From Chloroflexota bacterium (GTDB taxonomy: Bacteria > Chloroflexota > Anaerolineae > Anaerolineales > Villigracilaceae): 32,517 bases of DNA. The position numbers and the translations under genes were made by a program. The notes under the pieces were generated by a model that had not been told where the DNA came from, did not search any database, and saw nothing but the letters and a program-made list of their open reading frames with translations. The stretch is from the NCBI GenBank assembly GCA_013152325.1, contig JAADGN010000013.1, positions 1 through 32,517 on the forward strand. The letters are read 5' to 3'. Within the stretch, counting starts at the first letter, position 1. The number at the start of each line of letters is the position of its first letter. Positions 1-11,410 of this stretch are shown one piece after another.

Positions 1-65
1 CAGCCCCCTTTCCCTTTCCGATCTTGGAAGGATGGCGGCAGGAAATACGTTAACGAACTTCTTAT

Positions 66-94
66 TTGACGCTCTTTTTCAGGCATGGTATCAT
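66..94 (+). promoter_or_regulatory. hrcA operon promoter
   Basis: The -35 box TTGACG (66-71) and -10 box TATCAT (89-94) are separated by exactly 17 bp, a good housekeeping-sigma promoter. Transcription should start near 101, which places the CIRCE operator (108-134) in the first transcribed bases, the usual geometry for HrcA repression. The first 65 bases of the window show no gene. Confidence 0.8.
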
Positions 95-107
95 CGTAGG
101 TAGTCTT

Positions 108-134
108 TTAGCACTCTCGCCACGAGAGTGCTAA
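108..134 (+). promoter_or_regulatory. CIRCE operator (HrcA binding site)
   Basis: A perfect inverted repeat, TTAGCACTC-N9-GAGTGCTAA, identical to the canonical CIRCE consensus. It lies between the promoter and the hrcA start codon at 161. HrcA encoded directly downstream is the known repressor of this element, so the operon should be autoregulated and released when GroE and unfolded proteins change HrcA activity. Confidence 0.97.
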
Positions 135-160
135 AATGTGTATAAAACTGTAGAGGCGGT

Positions 161-1198
161 ATGACTGAGTTGACCGAACGCCAGAAAAAAATATTGATGC
201 TGGTTGTGCGCGAGTATATCGAGACTGCGCAGCCGGTCGGTTCCAAGTCTCTTGTCAAGCGTTACCACCTGGAGGTAAGTTCGGCGACGGTGCGCAACGA
301 AATGGCCGCGCTGACCGAGATGGGCTATTTGCGGCAGCCGCATACCTCCGCGGGGCGCACGCCAAGCGAAGAAGGCTATCGCTATTTTGTCAGCCAATTG
401 ATGAATCAGGTCGAGCTGCCGTCCGCCGTGCAGCATACCATCAGCCACCAGTTCTTCCAGGCGCGCCACGATGTCGAACAGTGGATGCACCTGGCCGCTT
501 CCATTTTGGCAAACCGGTCCCAGGGAGTCTCGCTGGTGACCGCGCCGCACGCTGAACAGGCGCGCTACAAGCATATCGAGTTGATCGCTACGCAGGGACG
601 ACAGGTGTTGATGGTGTTGGTGCTGATCGGCGGGGAGGTCTCGCAGCAGGTGCTGACCCTGGCCGAGCCTGTCCCGCAGGAACAGCTCAGTCGGGCGGCA
701 GCCCAGCTAAATCAGGTTTGTGTCGGTTTTGGCGCGGATGAGATCGCCGCGCTGCCGGCGCGTTCGAACGCGCTGGAACAGGATATCCTGACCCTGGTCG
801 TGCAGGACATGCGCCGCGCGAACAATCTGGTCTCCGGTGAAATTTACACGGACGGCCTGACCAACGTTTTGTCCGAGCCCGAATTCACCGATTCGGACGA
901 TGCCCGCCGCGCGCTGCGTCTCTTCGAGGAGGAGTCCCTGCTCCAAGACCTGCTCTCGCGCACCATCATGAACAGCAGCGTGGGCGGTTTGCAGGTGCTG
1001 ATTGGCGGCGAGGAGACGTGGGAGGAATTGCAGCAATGTTCGATGGTTCTGGCGCGTTATGGCGTTCCCGGTTTGGCGACCGGAACGGTGGGGGTGCTGG
1101 GGCCGATGCGTATGCCCTATGCGCGCACCATTCCCACGGTTCGCTTTATGGCTGATTTATTAAGTGACTTGATCACAGAAACTGTTTTCGGAGAGTAA
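161..1198 (+). CDS. hrcA: Heat-inducible transcription repressor HrcA
   Basis: A 345-residue protein, the normal length for HrcA. The N-terminal winged helix-turn-helix (about residues 1-80) contains the family signatures QPVGSKSL, SSATVRNEMAALTEMGYL and HTSAGRTPSEEGYRYFV; the rest is the GAF-like and dimerisation part ending in GVLGPMRMPYARTIPTV, typical of the family. HrcA binds CIRCE and represses chaperone genes. The ATG at 161 follows an AGAGGCGG ribosome-binding site and starts right at the winged-helix domain. It is the first gene of hrcA-grpE-dnaK-dnaJ-prmA, with only 4 nt before grpE. The perfect CIRCE site upstream indicates autorepression. Confidence 0.97.
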   Translation: MTELTERQKKILMLVVREYIETAQPVGSKSLVKRYHLEVSSATVRNEMAALTEMGYLRQPHTSAGRTPSEEGYRYFVSQLMNQVELPSAVQHTISHQFFQARHDVEQWMHLAASILANRSQGVSLVTAPHAEQARYKHIELIATQGRQVLMVLVLIGGEVSQQVLTLAEPVPQEQLSRAAAQLNQVCVGFGADEIAALPARSNALEQDILTLVVQDMRRANNLVSGEIYTDGLTNVLSEPEFTDSDDARRALRLFEEESLLQDLLSRTIMNSSVGGLQVLIGGEETWEELQQCSMVLARYGVPGLATGTVGVLGPMRMPYARTIPTVRFMADLLSDLITETVFGE

Positions 1199-1202
1199 CA
1201 AT

Positions 1203-1772
1203 ATGTCGGAAAGCAAGAAGACCAGCAAATCCAAACCCAAGAGATCGTCAAAAGACGAGGCCCAGGTGGAAGGCGAACCTGCGGCCGAAGTTGTGGAAAC
1301 TGACGCCGTCTCCCGCGAGGAATATGAGATGCTTCAAAAACAATTGAAGGAGAGCCAGGCCAAGGCTGCCGAGAATTTGGACGGCTGGCAGCGCGCGCTG
1401 GCTGATTTTTCCAATTACAAGAAACGCGCCGAGCGCGACCAGAGCGTGAACTACCAGTCCATGAAGGGCGATATCATCAAGCGGTTTTTGCCCGTTGTGG
1501 ACGATATGGAACGCGCCTTGCAGAACCACCCCGACGACCCCTGGGTGGAGGGTATTGAGTTGATCTATCGGAAATTGCAGGGCATTCTGGAAGCTGAGGG
1601 CGTCGTTCGCATCGAGGCGGAGAATGCGATGTTCGACCCGAATTTCCACGAGGCAATCGCACAAGCGCCGAGCGACGACCACGAAAGCGGACAGATTATC
1701 GAAGTCGTGCAGCAGGGGTACATGCTCGGTGAGCGGGTCATCCGTCCCGCGTTGGTGCGGGTGGCGGAATAA
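1203..1772 (+). CDS. grpE: Nucleotide exchange factor GrpE
   Basis: A 189-residue protein. The N-terminal about 35 residues are charged and low in complexity (rich in K, S, E). A predicted coiled coil follows (about 38-75), with the segment DFSNYKKRAERD. The beta domain carries the hallmarks FDPNFHEAI and GYMLGERVIRPALVRV at the C-terminus. GrpE drives ADP release from DnaK and is a cytosolic dimer. It starts 4 nt after the hrcA stop, inside the purine-rich GGAGAGTAACAAT end of hrcA, so it is co-transcribed and probably translationally coupled. The 113-nt gap to dnaK shows no convincing promoter or terminator. Confidence 0.97.
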   Translation: MSESKKTSKSKPKRSSKDEAQVEGEPAAEVVETDAVSREEYEMLQKQLKESQAKAAENLDGWQRALADFSNYKKRAERDQSVNYQSMKGDIIKRFLPVVDDMERALQNHPDDPWVEGIELIYRKLQGILEAEGVVRIEAENAMFDPNFHEAIAQAPSDDHESGQIIEVVQQGYMLGERVIRPALVRVAE

Positions 1773-1885
1773 AAAACTCGCACCACGTGTTTCAGTATCA
1801 TGCGTCGCGCATAACGAACGCATAGAAGAATTCGATTTGTGATACGGGAGGGCGTGAGGCGCGCTTGACACAGGAGAACCAAAAT

Positions 1886-3793
1886 ATGAGCAAAATCATC
1901 GGTATTGACCTGGGCACGACCAACTCTGTAGCCGCGGTGATGACCGGCAGCGAGCCGACGGTCATCCCTTCAGCAGAAGGCGAACGGCTGGTTCCGTCGG
2001 TTGTGGCGGTCAACAAAAATCACGAACGGCTGGTGGGACGTGTGGCCCGCAACCAATCCATTATTAATCCGCAAAATACGATTTTTTCGATCAAGCGTTT
2101 TATGGGGCGCAAATTTGACGACCCGGAAGTGCAGGGCACCAAGGAACGTGTGCCCTACGCGGTTTCCGAAGCGTCGAACGGGGACTTGCGCGTGACCCTG
2201 GACGAGAAAGAGTATTCGCCCCCGGAGGTCTCGGCCATGATCCTCGCCAAGATCAAGGCGGATGCGGAAGCCTATCTCGGCGAGCCGGTGACGCAGGCTG
2301 TTATCACCGTCCCGGCCTATTTCAACGACGCCCAACGCAACGCGACCAAAGACGCGGGCAAGATCGCCGGTCTCGAAGTGCTGCGCATCATCAATGAGCC
2401 GACTGCTTCGTCCCTGGCCTACGGCCTGGACAAGAAGAAGAATGAAATTATTGCCGTCTATGATTTGGGCGGCGGCACGTTTGATATTTCCATCCTGGAT
2501 GTGGGCGAAGGCGTCTTCCAGGTACGCGCCACCAGCGGCGATACCTTCCTGGGCGGCGACGACTTCGATCAGCGCATCATGGACTATCTGATTGGCGAGT
2601 TCAAGAAGGATAACGGCATTGACCTGAAGAAAGACCGCCAGGCCCTGCAGCGTTTGAAGGAAGCCGCCGAAAAGTCCAAGATCGAACTTTCGACCATGAT
2701 GCAGACCGAGATCAACCTGCCGTACATCACGGCAAACGCTTCCGGCCCCAAGCATCTTGTCACGACCCTGACGCGTGCGAAACTGGAACAATTGACCGGA
2801 GACCTTGTCGAGCGCACGATGACGCCGCTCAAGCAGGCTTTGGCAGATGCCGACCTGACGGCGGGCGACATCAACGAGGTCATTTTGGTCGGCGGCATGA
2901 CGCGTATGCCCGTTGTCCAGGATGCGGTGCGCAAATTCTTCGGCAAGGAGCCGCACAAGGGCGTCAACCCCGATGAAGTCGTCGCGATTGGCGCAGCCAT
3001 TCAGGCCGGGGTCTTGGGCGGCGAAGTCAAGGACATTTTGCTGCTGGATGTGACGCCGCTGACGCTTTCCATCGAAACGCTGGGCGGCGTGGCAACGCCG
3101 CTCATCGAACGCAACACGACCATCCCGACCCGCAAGAGCCAGGTCTTCTCGACGGCCAGCGGCAGCCAGACGCAGGTTGAGATCCACGTCTTGCAGGGCG
3201 AGCGCCCAATGGCCTCGGACAACAAGTCGCTGGGCAAATTCATCCTGGACGGTATCCCGCCCGCGCCGCGCGGCGTCCCGCAGATCGAGGTGACTTTCGA
3301 CATCGACGCCAACGGCATCTTGAAAGTGACTGCCCAAGACAAGGCCACCGGCCGCAGTCAGAACATCACCATTACCGCTTCGTCTGGTCTCTCGGATGCC
3401 GAGGTGGAGCAGATGCGCAGGGACGCTGAGGCTCATGCTGAAGAAGACAGCAAGCGCAAAGCGTTGATCGAAGCCCGCAACCAGGCGGATAACGTCGCCT
3501 ACGCGGCGGAGAAGGCGCTCAAGGAATTTGGCGACAAGGTTCCGGACGAGACCAAAGCCGAGGTCGAGGCAGGCATTGCGGAAGTCCGCAAGGCGGCGGA
3601 AGGCGAGGACACGGAAGCCATTACGAAAGCTGCCGAGGCGCTGGGCGAGACCGTCCAGAAGATCGGGGCGAGCGTCTATGAACAACAGCCGCAGGCTGGC
3701 GGCGACCAGGCCGACCCGGCGGACGACGCGGACGCGCCCGCAGATGAAGATGACGCCGAGGATGTCATCGACGGCGAAGTGAAGGATGCGTAA
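1886..3793 (+). CDS. dnaK: Chaperone protein DnaK (Hsp70)
   Basis: A 635-residue Hsp70. The ATPase domain opens with [11 protein letters not shown] (residues 4-14) and contains [21 protein letters not shown] and LVGGMTRMP. The hydrophobic linker is [10 protein letters not shown], the substrate-binding domain includes [14 protein letters not shown], and a helical lid leads to an acidic tail ending [10 protein letters not shown]. It folds client proteins with DnaJ and GrpE, both encoded alongside. I chose the ATG at 1886 because an AGGAG site lies just upstream and it places the conserved N-terminus correctly; the in-frame TTG at 1865 would add seven residues that the family does not have. Confidence 0.98.
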   Translation: MSKIIGIDLGTTNSVAAVMTGSEPTVIPSAEGERLVPSVVAVNKNHERLVGRVARNQSIINPQNTIFSIKRFMGRKFDDPEVQGTKERVPYAVSEASNGDLRVTLDEKEYSPPEVSAMILAKIKADAEAYLGEPVTQAVITVPAYFNDAQRNATKDAGKIAGLEVLRIINEPTASSLAYGLDKKKNEIIAVYDLGGGTFDISILDVGEGVFQVRATSGDTFLGGDDFDQRIMDYLIGEFKKDNGIDLKKDRQALQRLKEAAEKSKIELSTMMQTEINLPYITANASGPKHLVTTLTRAKLEQLTGDLVERTMTPLKQALADADLTAGDINEVILVGGMTRMPVVQDAVRKFFGKEPHKGVNPDEVVAIGAAIQAGVLGGEVKDILLLDVTPLTLSIETLGGVATPLIERNTTIPTRKSQVFSTASGSQTQVEIHVLQGERPMASDNKSLGKFILDGIPPAPRGVPQIEVTFDIDANGILKVTAQDKATGRSQNITITASSGLSDAEVEQMRRDAEAHAEEDSKRKALIEARNQADNVAYAAEKALKEFGDKVPDETKAEVEAGIAEVRKAAEGEDTEAITKAAEALGETVQKIGASVYEQQPQAGGDQADPADDADAPADEDDAEDVIDGEVKDA

Positions 3794-3823
3794 CGTTGAA
3801 CGTGTAAACGTACGAATGGTCAA

Positions 3824-4951
3824 ATGGCAGTTATGACTCAACGCGATTATTACGAGATCCTCGGCGTGCCGCGCAATGCCTCGCTGGATGATATTAAAAC
3901 CGCCTTTCGCACACTGGCGCGGCAGTATCACCCCGATGTGAGCAAAGAGCCGGACGCTGAGGAGAAATTCAAAGAAATTAACGAAGCCTACGGTGTGCTT
4001 TCTGACGCCGACAAACGCGCCCGCTATGATCGTTACGGCCGCGCCGGTTTGGGCGACATGGGCGGCATGCACGACTTCACGATGGATTTTTCCGACCTGT
4101 TCGAGGAGCTCTTCGGCAGTTTCGGCTTTGGCATGGGGGGACGCCGTTCGCGGCGTATGCCGCGCCGCGGTCGAGACTTGAAAAAAGAAGTCAAGTTGAC
4201 GTTCGAAGAAGCGGTCTTTGGCGTTGAGAAGGAGATCGAGTTCTCGCGCGACGAGGTTTGCTCGACCTGCGGCGGGAACGGCGCGGAGCCGGGCACCACG
4301 CCCCAGCGCTGCGCTACCTGCAATGGACAGGGCGAGGTGCGCCAGGTGCGTCAGACTATCCTGGGCGCGGTCGTTCAAACTTCGACCTGCCCAACCTGCG
4401 GTGGGCGCGGCGAAGTGATCGCCACGCCCTGTCATACCTGCCGCGGTAAGGGGCTGGAGCGCAAGACGGTCACGAAAAAGGTGAAGATACCCGCCGGCGT
4501 GGACAAGGGCACGCAGATCCGCCTGGCCGGGGAGGGGCAGCCGGGCACCTACGGCGGGCCGAACGGGAATCTGTATCTGGTGCTCAACGTCAAGCCGCAC
4601 AAGTTCTTCCAGCGCCGCGACGATGACATTCTCCTGAACCTGGACATCAACGTGGCGCAGGCCGTGCTGGGCGCGGAGATCACCGTCCCGACGGTGGACG
4701 GGACGGAGAAATTGCACATCCCGCCCGGTACGCAGCCCGGCAAGGTTTTCAAGATCAGGGCCAGGGGCATCCCGCACTTGCGCCGCAGCGGACGCGGCGA
4801 CCAGTTGGTGATCGTCAACGTGAATATCCCCAAGCACCTGACGGCCGAGCAGCGTGAGTTGTTTGAGAAACTGGCCGCTACGCTGAACACGGAAGTCAAG
4901 CCGCAGGAACGCGGCTTCATGGATTGGTTGAACGAGATGCTGGGGGGGTGA
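3824..4951 (+). CDS. dnaJ: Chaperone protein DnaJ (type I Hsp40)
   Basis: A 375-residue class A J-protein. The J-domain has HPD at residues 36-38, needed to stimulate DnaK ATPase. A Gly/Phe/Asp-rich linker (about 75-115) follows; it is unusually Arg-rich at its end ([14 protein letters not shown]). The zinc domain has all four CxxCxGxG repeats: [24 protein letters not shown] and CHTCRGKG. The C-terminal substrate-binding domains are complete. A start at 3833 ([11 protein letters not shown]) is equally possible and would give the commoner short N-terminus; neither ATG has a strong ribosome-binding site. It lies 30 nt after dnaK in the same operon. Confidence 0.97.
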   Translation: MAVMTQRDYYEILGVPRNASLDDIKTAFRTLARQYHPDVSKEPDAEEKFKEINEAYGVLSDADKRARYDRYGRAGLGDMGGMHDFTMDFSDLFEELFGSFGFGMGGRRSRRMPRRGRDLKKEVKLTFEEAVFGVEKEIEFSRDEVCSTCGGNGAEPGTTPQRCATCNGQGEVRQVRQTILGAVVQTSTCPTCGGRGEVIATPCHTCRGKGLERKTVTKKVKIPAGVDKGTQIRLAGEGQPGTYGGPNGNLYLVLNVKPHKFFQRRDDDILLNLDINVAQAVLGAEITVPTVDGTEKLHIPPGTQPGKVFKIRARGIPHLRRSGRGDQLVIVNVNIPKHLTAEQRELFEKLAATLNTEVKPQERGFMDWLNEMLGG

Positions 4952-4957
4952 CGAATA

Positions 4958-5033
4958 TGTCATTGCGAACCCCATTGGGTGAAGCAATCTCCCTTGTTGT
5001 GAAGGAGACTGCTTCGTTGTACTCGCAGTGACA
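4958..5033. repeat. Interspersed palindromic repeat between dnaJ and prmA
   Basis: A 76-bp imperfect palindrome. The outer arms are TGTCATTGCGA (4958-4968) and TCGCAGTGACA (5023-5033), with one mismatch. The inner arms are GAAGCAATCTCC (4981-4992) and GGAGACTGCTTC (5004-5015), also with one mismatch. The pattern of a TCATTGCGA outer arm with a GAAGCAATCTCC inner arm resembles a small mobile repeat family I know from several bacterial groups. Only this copy is seen in the window, so the family assignment is from memory. Confidence 0.75.
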
Positions 5034-5042
5034 ACCAAATTT

Positions 5043-5951
5043 ATGAACTGGCTCGAAGTCTCCCTAACTGTAGACGGCGAACTGGCCGAGGCCGTCGCTG
5101 ACGTGATGGCGCGCTTCGCGCCCAACGGCGTGGTTATCGAGCGTGGCGTGGGGTTTGTCGACGCGGACGATCCCGGTACGCCCCTGCCGGAGGTGAGCGT
5201 GCGTACTTATCTTCCTGCCGATGAATCTCTCGAGGAGACGCGCCGGCGGTTGGAAGAGGCCCTCTGGTACCTGGGCAGGATCCAGCCCCTGCCCGCGCCG
5301 ACGTTTACCCCCATCACCGACGAAAACTGGATGGAATCCTGGAAGCAGCATTACCGTCCGATTCCCGTCGGCGAGTCGTTGATCATCGTCCCTGCCTGGA
5401 TGGAGTCGCCGGACGCGGCGCGCACCCCGATCCGCATCGATCCCGGGATGGCCTTCGGGACAGGCACGCACCCGACCACGCAGTTGGCGCTGGAATTGTT
5501 GGAAAAACATGTGCCCGCGGGCGGTGACGTCATTGATGTGGGCTGCGGCTCCGGGATTCTCTCGGTCGCGGCGCTGAAATTGGGCGCGGCGCGCGCCCTG
5601 GGTGTGGATATCGACGAGGCCGCGCTGCAGTCGGCGCGCGGGAACGCGTCCGTCAATGGGGTTGGGGATGAACTCATTCTGGCGCGCGGCTCGGTGGATG
5701 AAATACTGGCCGGCGGGGGCTTCCCGTTCAGGCAGGCGCCGCTCGTGCTGGCGAATATTCTCGCCCCGATCCTGATCCGTTTAATGGAAGCAGGCCTGAC
5801 GTCGCTGGTCGCACCGGGCGGCGTGCTGATTCTTTCCGGCATTTTGGACGAGCAGGAAGAGCACGTCCGCGAGGCCGCGCGGACGCATCGTTTGCAAGTG
5901 ATCGAAAGACGCCAGATGGGGGATTGGGTGGCGTTCGCGTTGAAAGGTTAA
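5043..5951 (+). CDS. prmA: Ribosomal protein L11 methyltransferase PrmA
   Basis: A 302-residue SAM-dependent methyltransferase that should methylate ribosomal protein L11. The N-terminal recognition domain (about 1-90) is followed by the PrmA signature DPGMAFGTGTHPTT (about 133-146), SAM motif I VGCGSGI (about 166-172), an acidic strand end GVDIDEAA, and NILAPILIRL with the family NILA motif. I prefer the ATG at 5043; a GTG at 5028 would begin inside the palindromic repeat. No clear ribosome-binding site precedes either start. It is the last gene of the hrcA operon, a common neighbour of dnaJ, and is followed by a terminator. Confidence 0.94.
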   Translation: MNWLEVSLTVDGELAEAVADVMARFAPNGVVIERGVGFVDADDPGTPLPEVSVRTYLPADESLEETRRRLEEALWYLGRIQPLPAPTFTPITDENWMESWKQHYRPIPVGESLIIVPAWMESPDAARTPIRIDPGMAFGTGTHPTTQLALELLEKHVPAGGDVIDVGCGSGILSVAALKLGAARALGVDIDEAALQSARGNASVNGVGDELILARGSVDEILAGGGFPFRQAPLVLANILAPILIRLMEAGLTSLVAPGGVLILSGILDEQEEHVREAARTHRLQVIERRQMGDWVAFALKG

Positions 5952-5977
5952 AACGTTCGAACATTCGCACGTTTTTT
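5952..5977 (+). terminator. Terminator of the hrcA-prmA operon
   Basis: Starting immediately after the prmA stop codon, the arms AACGTTCG and CGCACGTT pair with one mismatch around a 6-nt loop, followed by TTTTTT (5972-5977). The stem is short and AT-rich at its base, so termination may be partial. Confidence 0.65.
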
Positions 5978-5996
5978 ATGCTATCATACAGGAGCT

Positions 5997-6491
5997 ATGA
6001 GCCAACGGCAGCGGCTGGTTTATTATCTCCTGCTCAACATCTTTGTCTCGGCCTGTGTGACCGGGGCCATCCTGTTCTGGTATGATCGCACCTATCGCCA
6101 GGCGGTGATTCTGGTTGCGCCGGTCGCTCCGGCGGGATCGGCGGAACCGCTCCTCGCGGCGACGTTAAACCCGGAGACAGACGTGCCGATCGAGATTGTC
6201 AGCGTAATCGGCGCGGGGACGTTGAGCGCCGAGACGGCCCTGCTCCGCTATAACGGCGAGGGCGAACTCGACCTGACCGGCTGGCGGCTGCAAGATGAAG
6301 ATGGCAATACCTACACCTTCCCGCAATTGAAATTGTACCCAAGCGGCGCGGTGCAGGTGCATACCACCGCCGGAACGGATACGGTCGTGGACCTCTACTG
6401 GGGGCTGCGCCAATCCGTCTGGCAGTCGGGCGAACAGGCCGCCCTGCTCGATCCGCAGGGTAACCCCCGCGCCCTATATCGTGTCCCCTGA
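5997..6491 (+). CDS. Membrane-anchored lamin-tail-domain protein
   Basis: A 164-residue protein with one N-terminal membrane segment (about 8-27, LVYYLLLNIFVSACVTGAIL) and short charged flanks, then an extracytoplasmic part. The C-terminal half fits the lamin-tail (LTD) beta-sandwich: ETALLRYNGEGELDLTGWRLQDEDGNTYTF is spread over residues about 80-110 with the typical LTGWRL...D..GN.Y.FP pattern, then SGAVQVHTTAGTD and a final AALLDPQGN. LTD domains occur in surface or nuclease-associated bacterial proteins; no catalytic residues are seen here. The ATG at 5997 has an AGGAG site 3 nt upstream. It ends 15 nt before dnaX. Its partner and function are unknown. Confidence 0.7.
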   Translation: MSQRQRLVYYLLLNIFVSACVTGAILFWYDRTYRQAVILVAPVAPAGSAEPLLAATLNPETDVPIEIVSVIGAGTLSAETALLRYNGEGELDLTGWRLQDEDGNTYTFPQLKLYPSGAVQVHTTAGTDTVVDLYWGLRQSVWQSGEQAALLDPQGNPRALYRVP

Positions 6492-6506
6492 CAATTGGTA
6501 CCCGAA

Positions 6507-8131
<1,625 letters not shown>

Positions 8132-8147
<16 letters not shown>

Positions 8148-8231
8148 ATTTTCCTGTTCTCCGCCGAGGAAAATGCCCTGTGGGGATAGCGCCCTTGGGT
8201 ATGGCGGTTTGAGCACGGATATTCAGGAGTA
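8132..8231. repeat. 15-bp direct repeat flanking the dnaX-ybaB spacer
   Basis: GGATATTCAGGAGTA occurs at 8132-8146, where it includes the dnaX stop region, and again exactly at 8217-8231, where it supplies the AGGAG ribosome-binding site of ybaB. The 70-nt interval holds an 8-bp inverted repeat, ATTTTCCT (8148-8155) with AGGAAAAT (8167-8174). The copy at 8217 makes the spacer look like a small insertion or slippage product at an originally tight junction. Confidence 0.85.
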
Positions 8232-8234
8232 GAC

Positions 8235-8558
8235 ATGGCAAAAGGACACAAACGCGCGGGCGGCAGTGCCCAGGGGATGATGCAGCAGCTTCAGAAATTA
8301 CAGCAGCAATTGGCCGAAGCGCAGGAACGCCTGGCGGAAGAGACCGTCACGGCCAGCGCGGGCGGCGGTGCTGTCAAAGTCACGATGACGGGCGACCAGC
8401 GCTGTCGAGCGGTGGAAATCGCCCCCGACCTGCTGGCGGACGCGGATGCCGAAATGCTGCAAGACTTGGTGCTTTCGGCTGTCAACCTGGCGCTGGACCA
8501 GTCGCGCGAGTTGGCGGCGGAACGGCTCGGTCCGCTGACGGGCGGATTGCCGCTTTAG
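8235..8558 (+). CDS. ybaB: YbaB/EbfC family nucleoid-associated protein
   Basis: A 107-residue protein of the normal size for the YbaB/EbfC family. The N-terminus is Gly/Gln/Met-rich (KGHKRAGGSAQGMMQQLQKLQQQLAEAQ), forming the first helix. The core has the family pattern VTASAGGGAVKVTMTGDQRCRAVEIAPDLL and the C-terminal helix LQDLVLSAVNLALDQSREL. These are small DNA-binding dimers. The gene lies between dnaX and recR, the standard bacterial order. The start ATG at 8235 has an AGGAG site (8225-8229) contained in the duplicated 15-mer. Confidence in family is high; its exact cellular role is not settled. Confidence 0.93.
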   Translation: MAKGHKRAGGSAQGMMQQLQKLQQQLAEAQERLAEETVTASAGGGAVKVTMTGDQRCRAVEIAPDLLADADAEMLQDLVLSAVNLALDQSRELAAERLGPLTGGLPL

Positions 8559-8623
8559 ATTGGGATATTTGGTGCTAAACTTGAAACCTTCCGACCTGCC
8601 AACTTGGGGCCTTGTCGCTTGCC

Positions 8624-9229
8624 ATGCTCTTACCTGAACCAATCCAAGACTTGATCAATGCCCTTGAGCGCTTGCCGGGCATCGGGCCGAAGACGGCCTC
8701 GCGGCTGGCGTTCTATCTGCTGCGCGCGCCGGACGATCTGGCGCAAGATTTGTCCGAGGCGCTGGACGGGTTGAAAGAACGCACGGCCTTCTGCCAGGAG
8801 TGTTTTAACATCACCATTGCGGGCCGCGAGCGCTGCGAGATCTGTGAGGACACGCGGCGCGACGAGACGCTCATCTGTGTGGTGGAAGATGCGCTGGATG
8901 TGCTGAGCCTGGAGCGCACGGGCGGCTTCCGGGGCAGGTACCACGTCTTGCATGGCGTGCTGTCGCCCATCGAGGGCATCGGCCCGGACGACTTGAAGAT
9001 CCGCCCGTTGTTGGCGCGCGTCCGGAAGGGCGGGGTGAAAGAAATCATCCTGGCGACCAATCCCAGCATGGAAGGTGATGCGACCGCGCTGTATCTGCAT
9101 CAGCAGTTGGGGCCGTCTGGCGTGCGGGTGACGCGCCTGGCGCGCGGCCTGCCGGTTGGCGGCGATCTGGAATATGCGGACCAAAGCACCCTCTTGCGGG
9201 CGCTTTCGGGCCGTCAGGAAATGAATTAG
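8624..9229 (+). CDS. recR: Recombination protein RecR
   Basis: A 201-residue recombination mediator of normal length. The helix-hairpin-helix LPGIGPKTASRLAFYLL is at about 17-33. The zinc finger is C57, C60, C71 and C74 (FCQEC ... RCEIC). The Toprim domain follows with LICVVEDALDVLSLERTGGFRGRYHVLHG and ILATNPSMEGDATALYL. RecR acts with RecF and RecO in gap repair. The ATG at 8624 begins the conserved MLLPEPIQDLI; a TTG at 8612 would add four residues. The dnaX-ybaB-recR order supports the call. The rRNA promoter P1 begins 31 nt after the stop, with no clear terminator between them. Confidence 0.96.
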   Translation: MLLPEPIQDLINALERLPGIGPKTASRLAFYLLRAPDDLAQDLSEALDGLKERTAFCQECFNITIAGRERCEICEDTRRDETLICVVEDALDVLSLERTGGFRGRYHVLHGVLSPIEGIGPDDLKIRPLLARVRKGGVKEIILATNPSMEGDATALYLHQQLGPSGVRVTRLARGLPVGGDLEYADQSTLLRALSGRQEMN

Positions 9230-9260
9230 CAAATTGGCGGGCGAATTTTGCGATTTTCCC

Positions 9261-9288
9261 TTGACAGGATGGCAAGTCTGCGTATAAT
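9261..9288 (+). promoter_or_regulatory. rRNA operon promoter P1
   Basis: A consensus TTGACA (9261-9266) and consensus TATAAT (9283-9288) separated by 16 bp. The predicted start is near 9294-9296, at the head of a GGCTGG...CCAGCC hairpin (9294-9311). Confidence 0.88.
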
Positions 9289-9441
9289 AGGGGGGCTGGA
9301 GATAACCAGCCCGATCTCGTCAAAGAGACAGATCGTTGACAACTGAGAAACCGTCTCACGTCAAAAACACAGAGCTAAACATAGTTTTGCAGTCTGACGA
9401 GCCGATGTTGCAAAACATCGGCGATTTAGTCTGTCTAAACC

Positions 9442-9470
9442 TTGACAGGCTGAGGCGATGCGGGTAGAAT
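9442..9470 (+). promoter_or_regulatory. rRNA operon promoter P2
   Basis: TTGACA (9442-9447) and TAGAAT (9465-9470) separated by 17 bp. It lies 181 bp downstream of P1, so the operon has tandem promoters. It would start transcription close to the boxA-like site and 16S processing arm. Confidence 0.8.
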
Positions 9471-9488
9471 GCGACCCGCTCTGTTGAT

Positions 9489-9510
9489 AGAACCTTAACA
9501 ACTGAAGAGT
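9489..9510 (+). promoter_or_regulatory. boxA-like antitermination motif before 16S
   Basis: A motif starting AGAACCTTAACAACTGAA that recurs with two changes within these positions before 23S (11621-11642). It resembles boxA recognised by NusB/S10 in rRNA leaders of other bacteria. Confidence 0.6.
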
Positions 9511-9520
9511 GATAGGAAGC
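9493..9520 (+). other. 5' arm of 16S rRNA processing stem
   Basis: These 28 bases are complementary to 11209-11236 downstream of 16S, with a single G-U position. The resulting long stem loops out the whole 16S gene and is the expected RNase III substrate. Confidence 0.85.
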
Positions 9521-9582
9521 AACAACTCCTGTCGATTCGAAAAGTAAATCCGTGACTTACACATCGTAAGATGTGAAAATTT

Positions 9583-11108
<1,526 letters not shown>

Positions 11109-11208
11109 CTAGAGAAACGAGCAAAGGTCCGGTCCCATTCTCACGGGGCAGACCTGAGTTCTACAAAATGTCTCAACACGGTAATGAGACGATGGTCGGC
11201 AGCGAGTC

Positions 11209-11236
11209 GCTTCCTGTCACTCTTCAGTTGTTAAGG
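11209..11236 (+). other. 3' arm of 16S rRNA processing stem
   Basis: Reverse complement of 9493-9520 over all 28 positions except one G-U pair. It lies 8 nt before the tRNA-Ile gene. Confidence 0.85.
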
Positions 11237-11244
11237 AAAACTGC

Positions 11245-11318
<74 letters not shown>

Positions 11319-11338
11319 CTCACCAAGCTTCATGTCTT

Positions 11339-11410
11339 GGGGATGTAGCTCAGTGGGAGAGCAGCGCCTTTGCAAGGCGAAGGCCACGGGTTCGAATCCC
11401 GTCATCTCCA
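11339..11410 (+). tRNA. tRNA-Ala (TGC)
   Basis: The acceptor arms are GGGGATG and CATCTCC (one G-U pair), the D arm GCTC...GAGC with a short loop, the anticodon arm GCGCC-TTTGCAA-GGCG giving TGC, and the T arm ACGGG-TTCGAAT-CCCGT. The discriminator is A. CCA is not encoded. It lies 20 nt after tRNA-Ile. Confidence 0.96.

Larger units (their letters stand above)
9289..9582 (+). other. Structured rRNA 5' leader
   Basis: This stretch carries no gene. It holds a hairpin at the P1 start (9294-9311), a perfect 8-bp hairpin CCGATGTT-GCAA-AACATCGG (9402-9421) just before P2, promoter P2, a boxA-like motif, the 5' arm of the 16S processing stem, and a hairpin CACATC-GTAA-GATGTG (9560-9575) directly before 16S. 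Two of the loops are GNRA type. Confidence 0.75.

Noticed and set aside
1970-5125. A 1051-residue open frame on the minus strand opposite dnaK, dnaJ and the prmA start
   Set aside because: It mirrors the codon pattern of GC-rich dnaK/dnaJ, has no recognisable domain or ribosome-binding site, and the plus-strand genes are certain.
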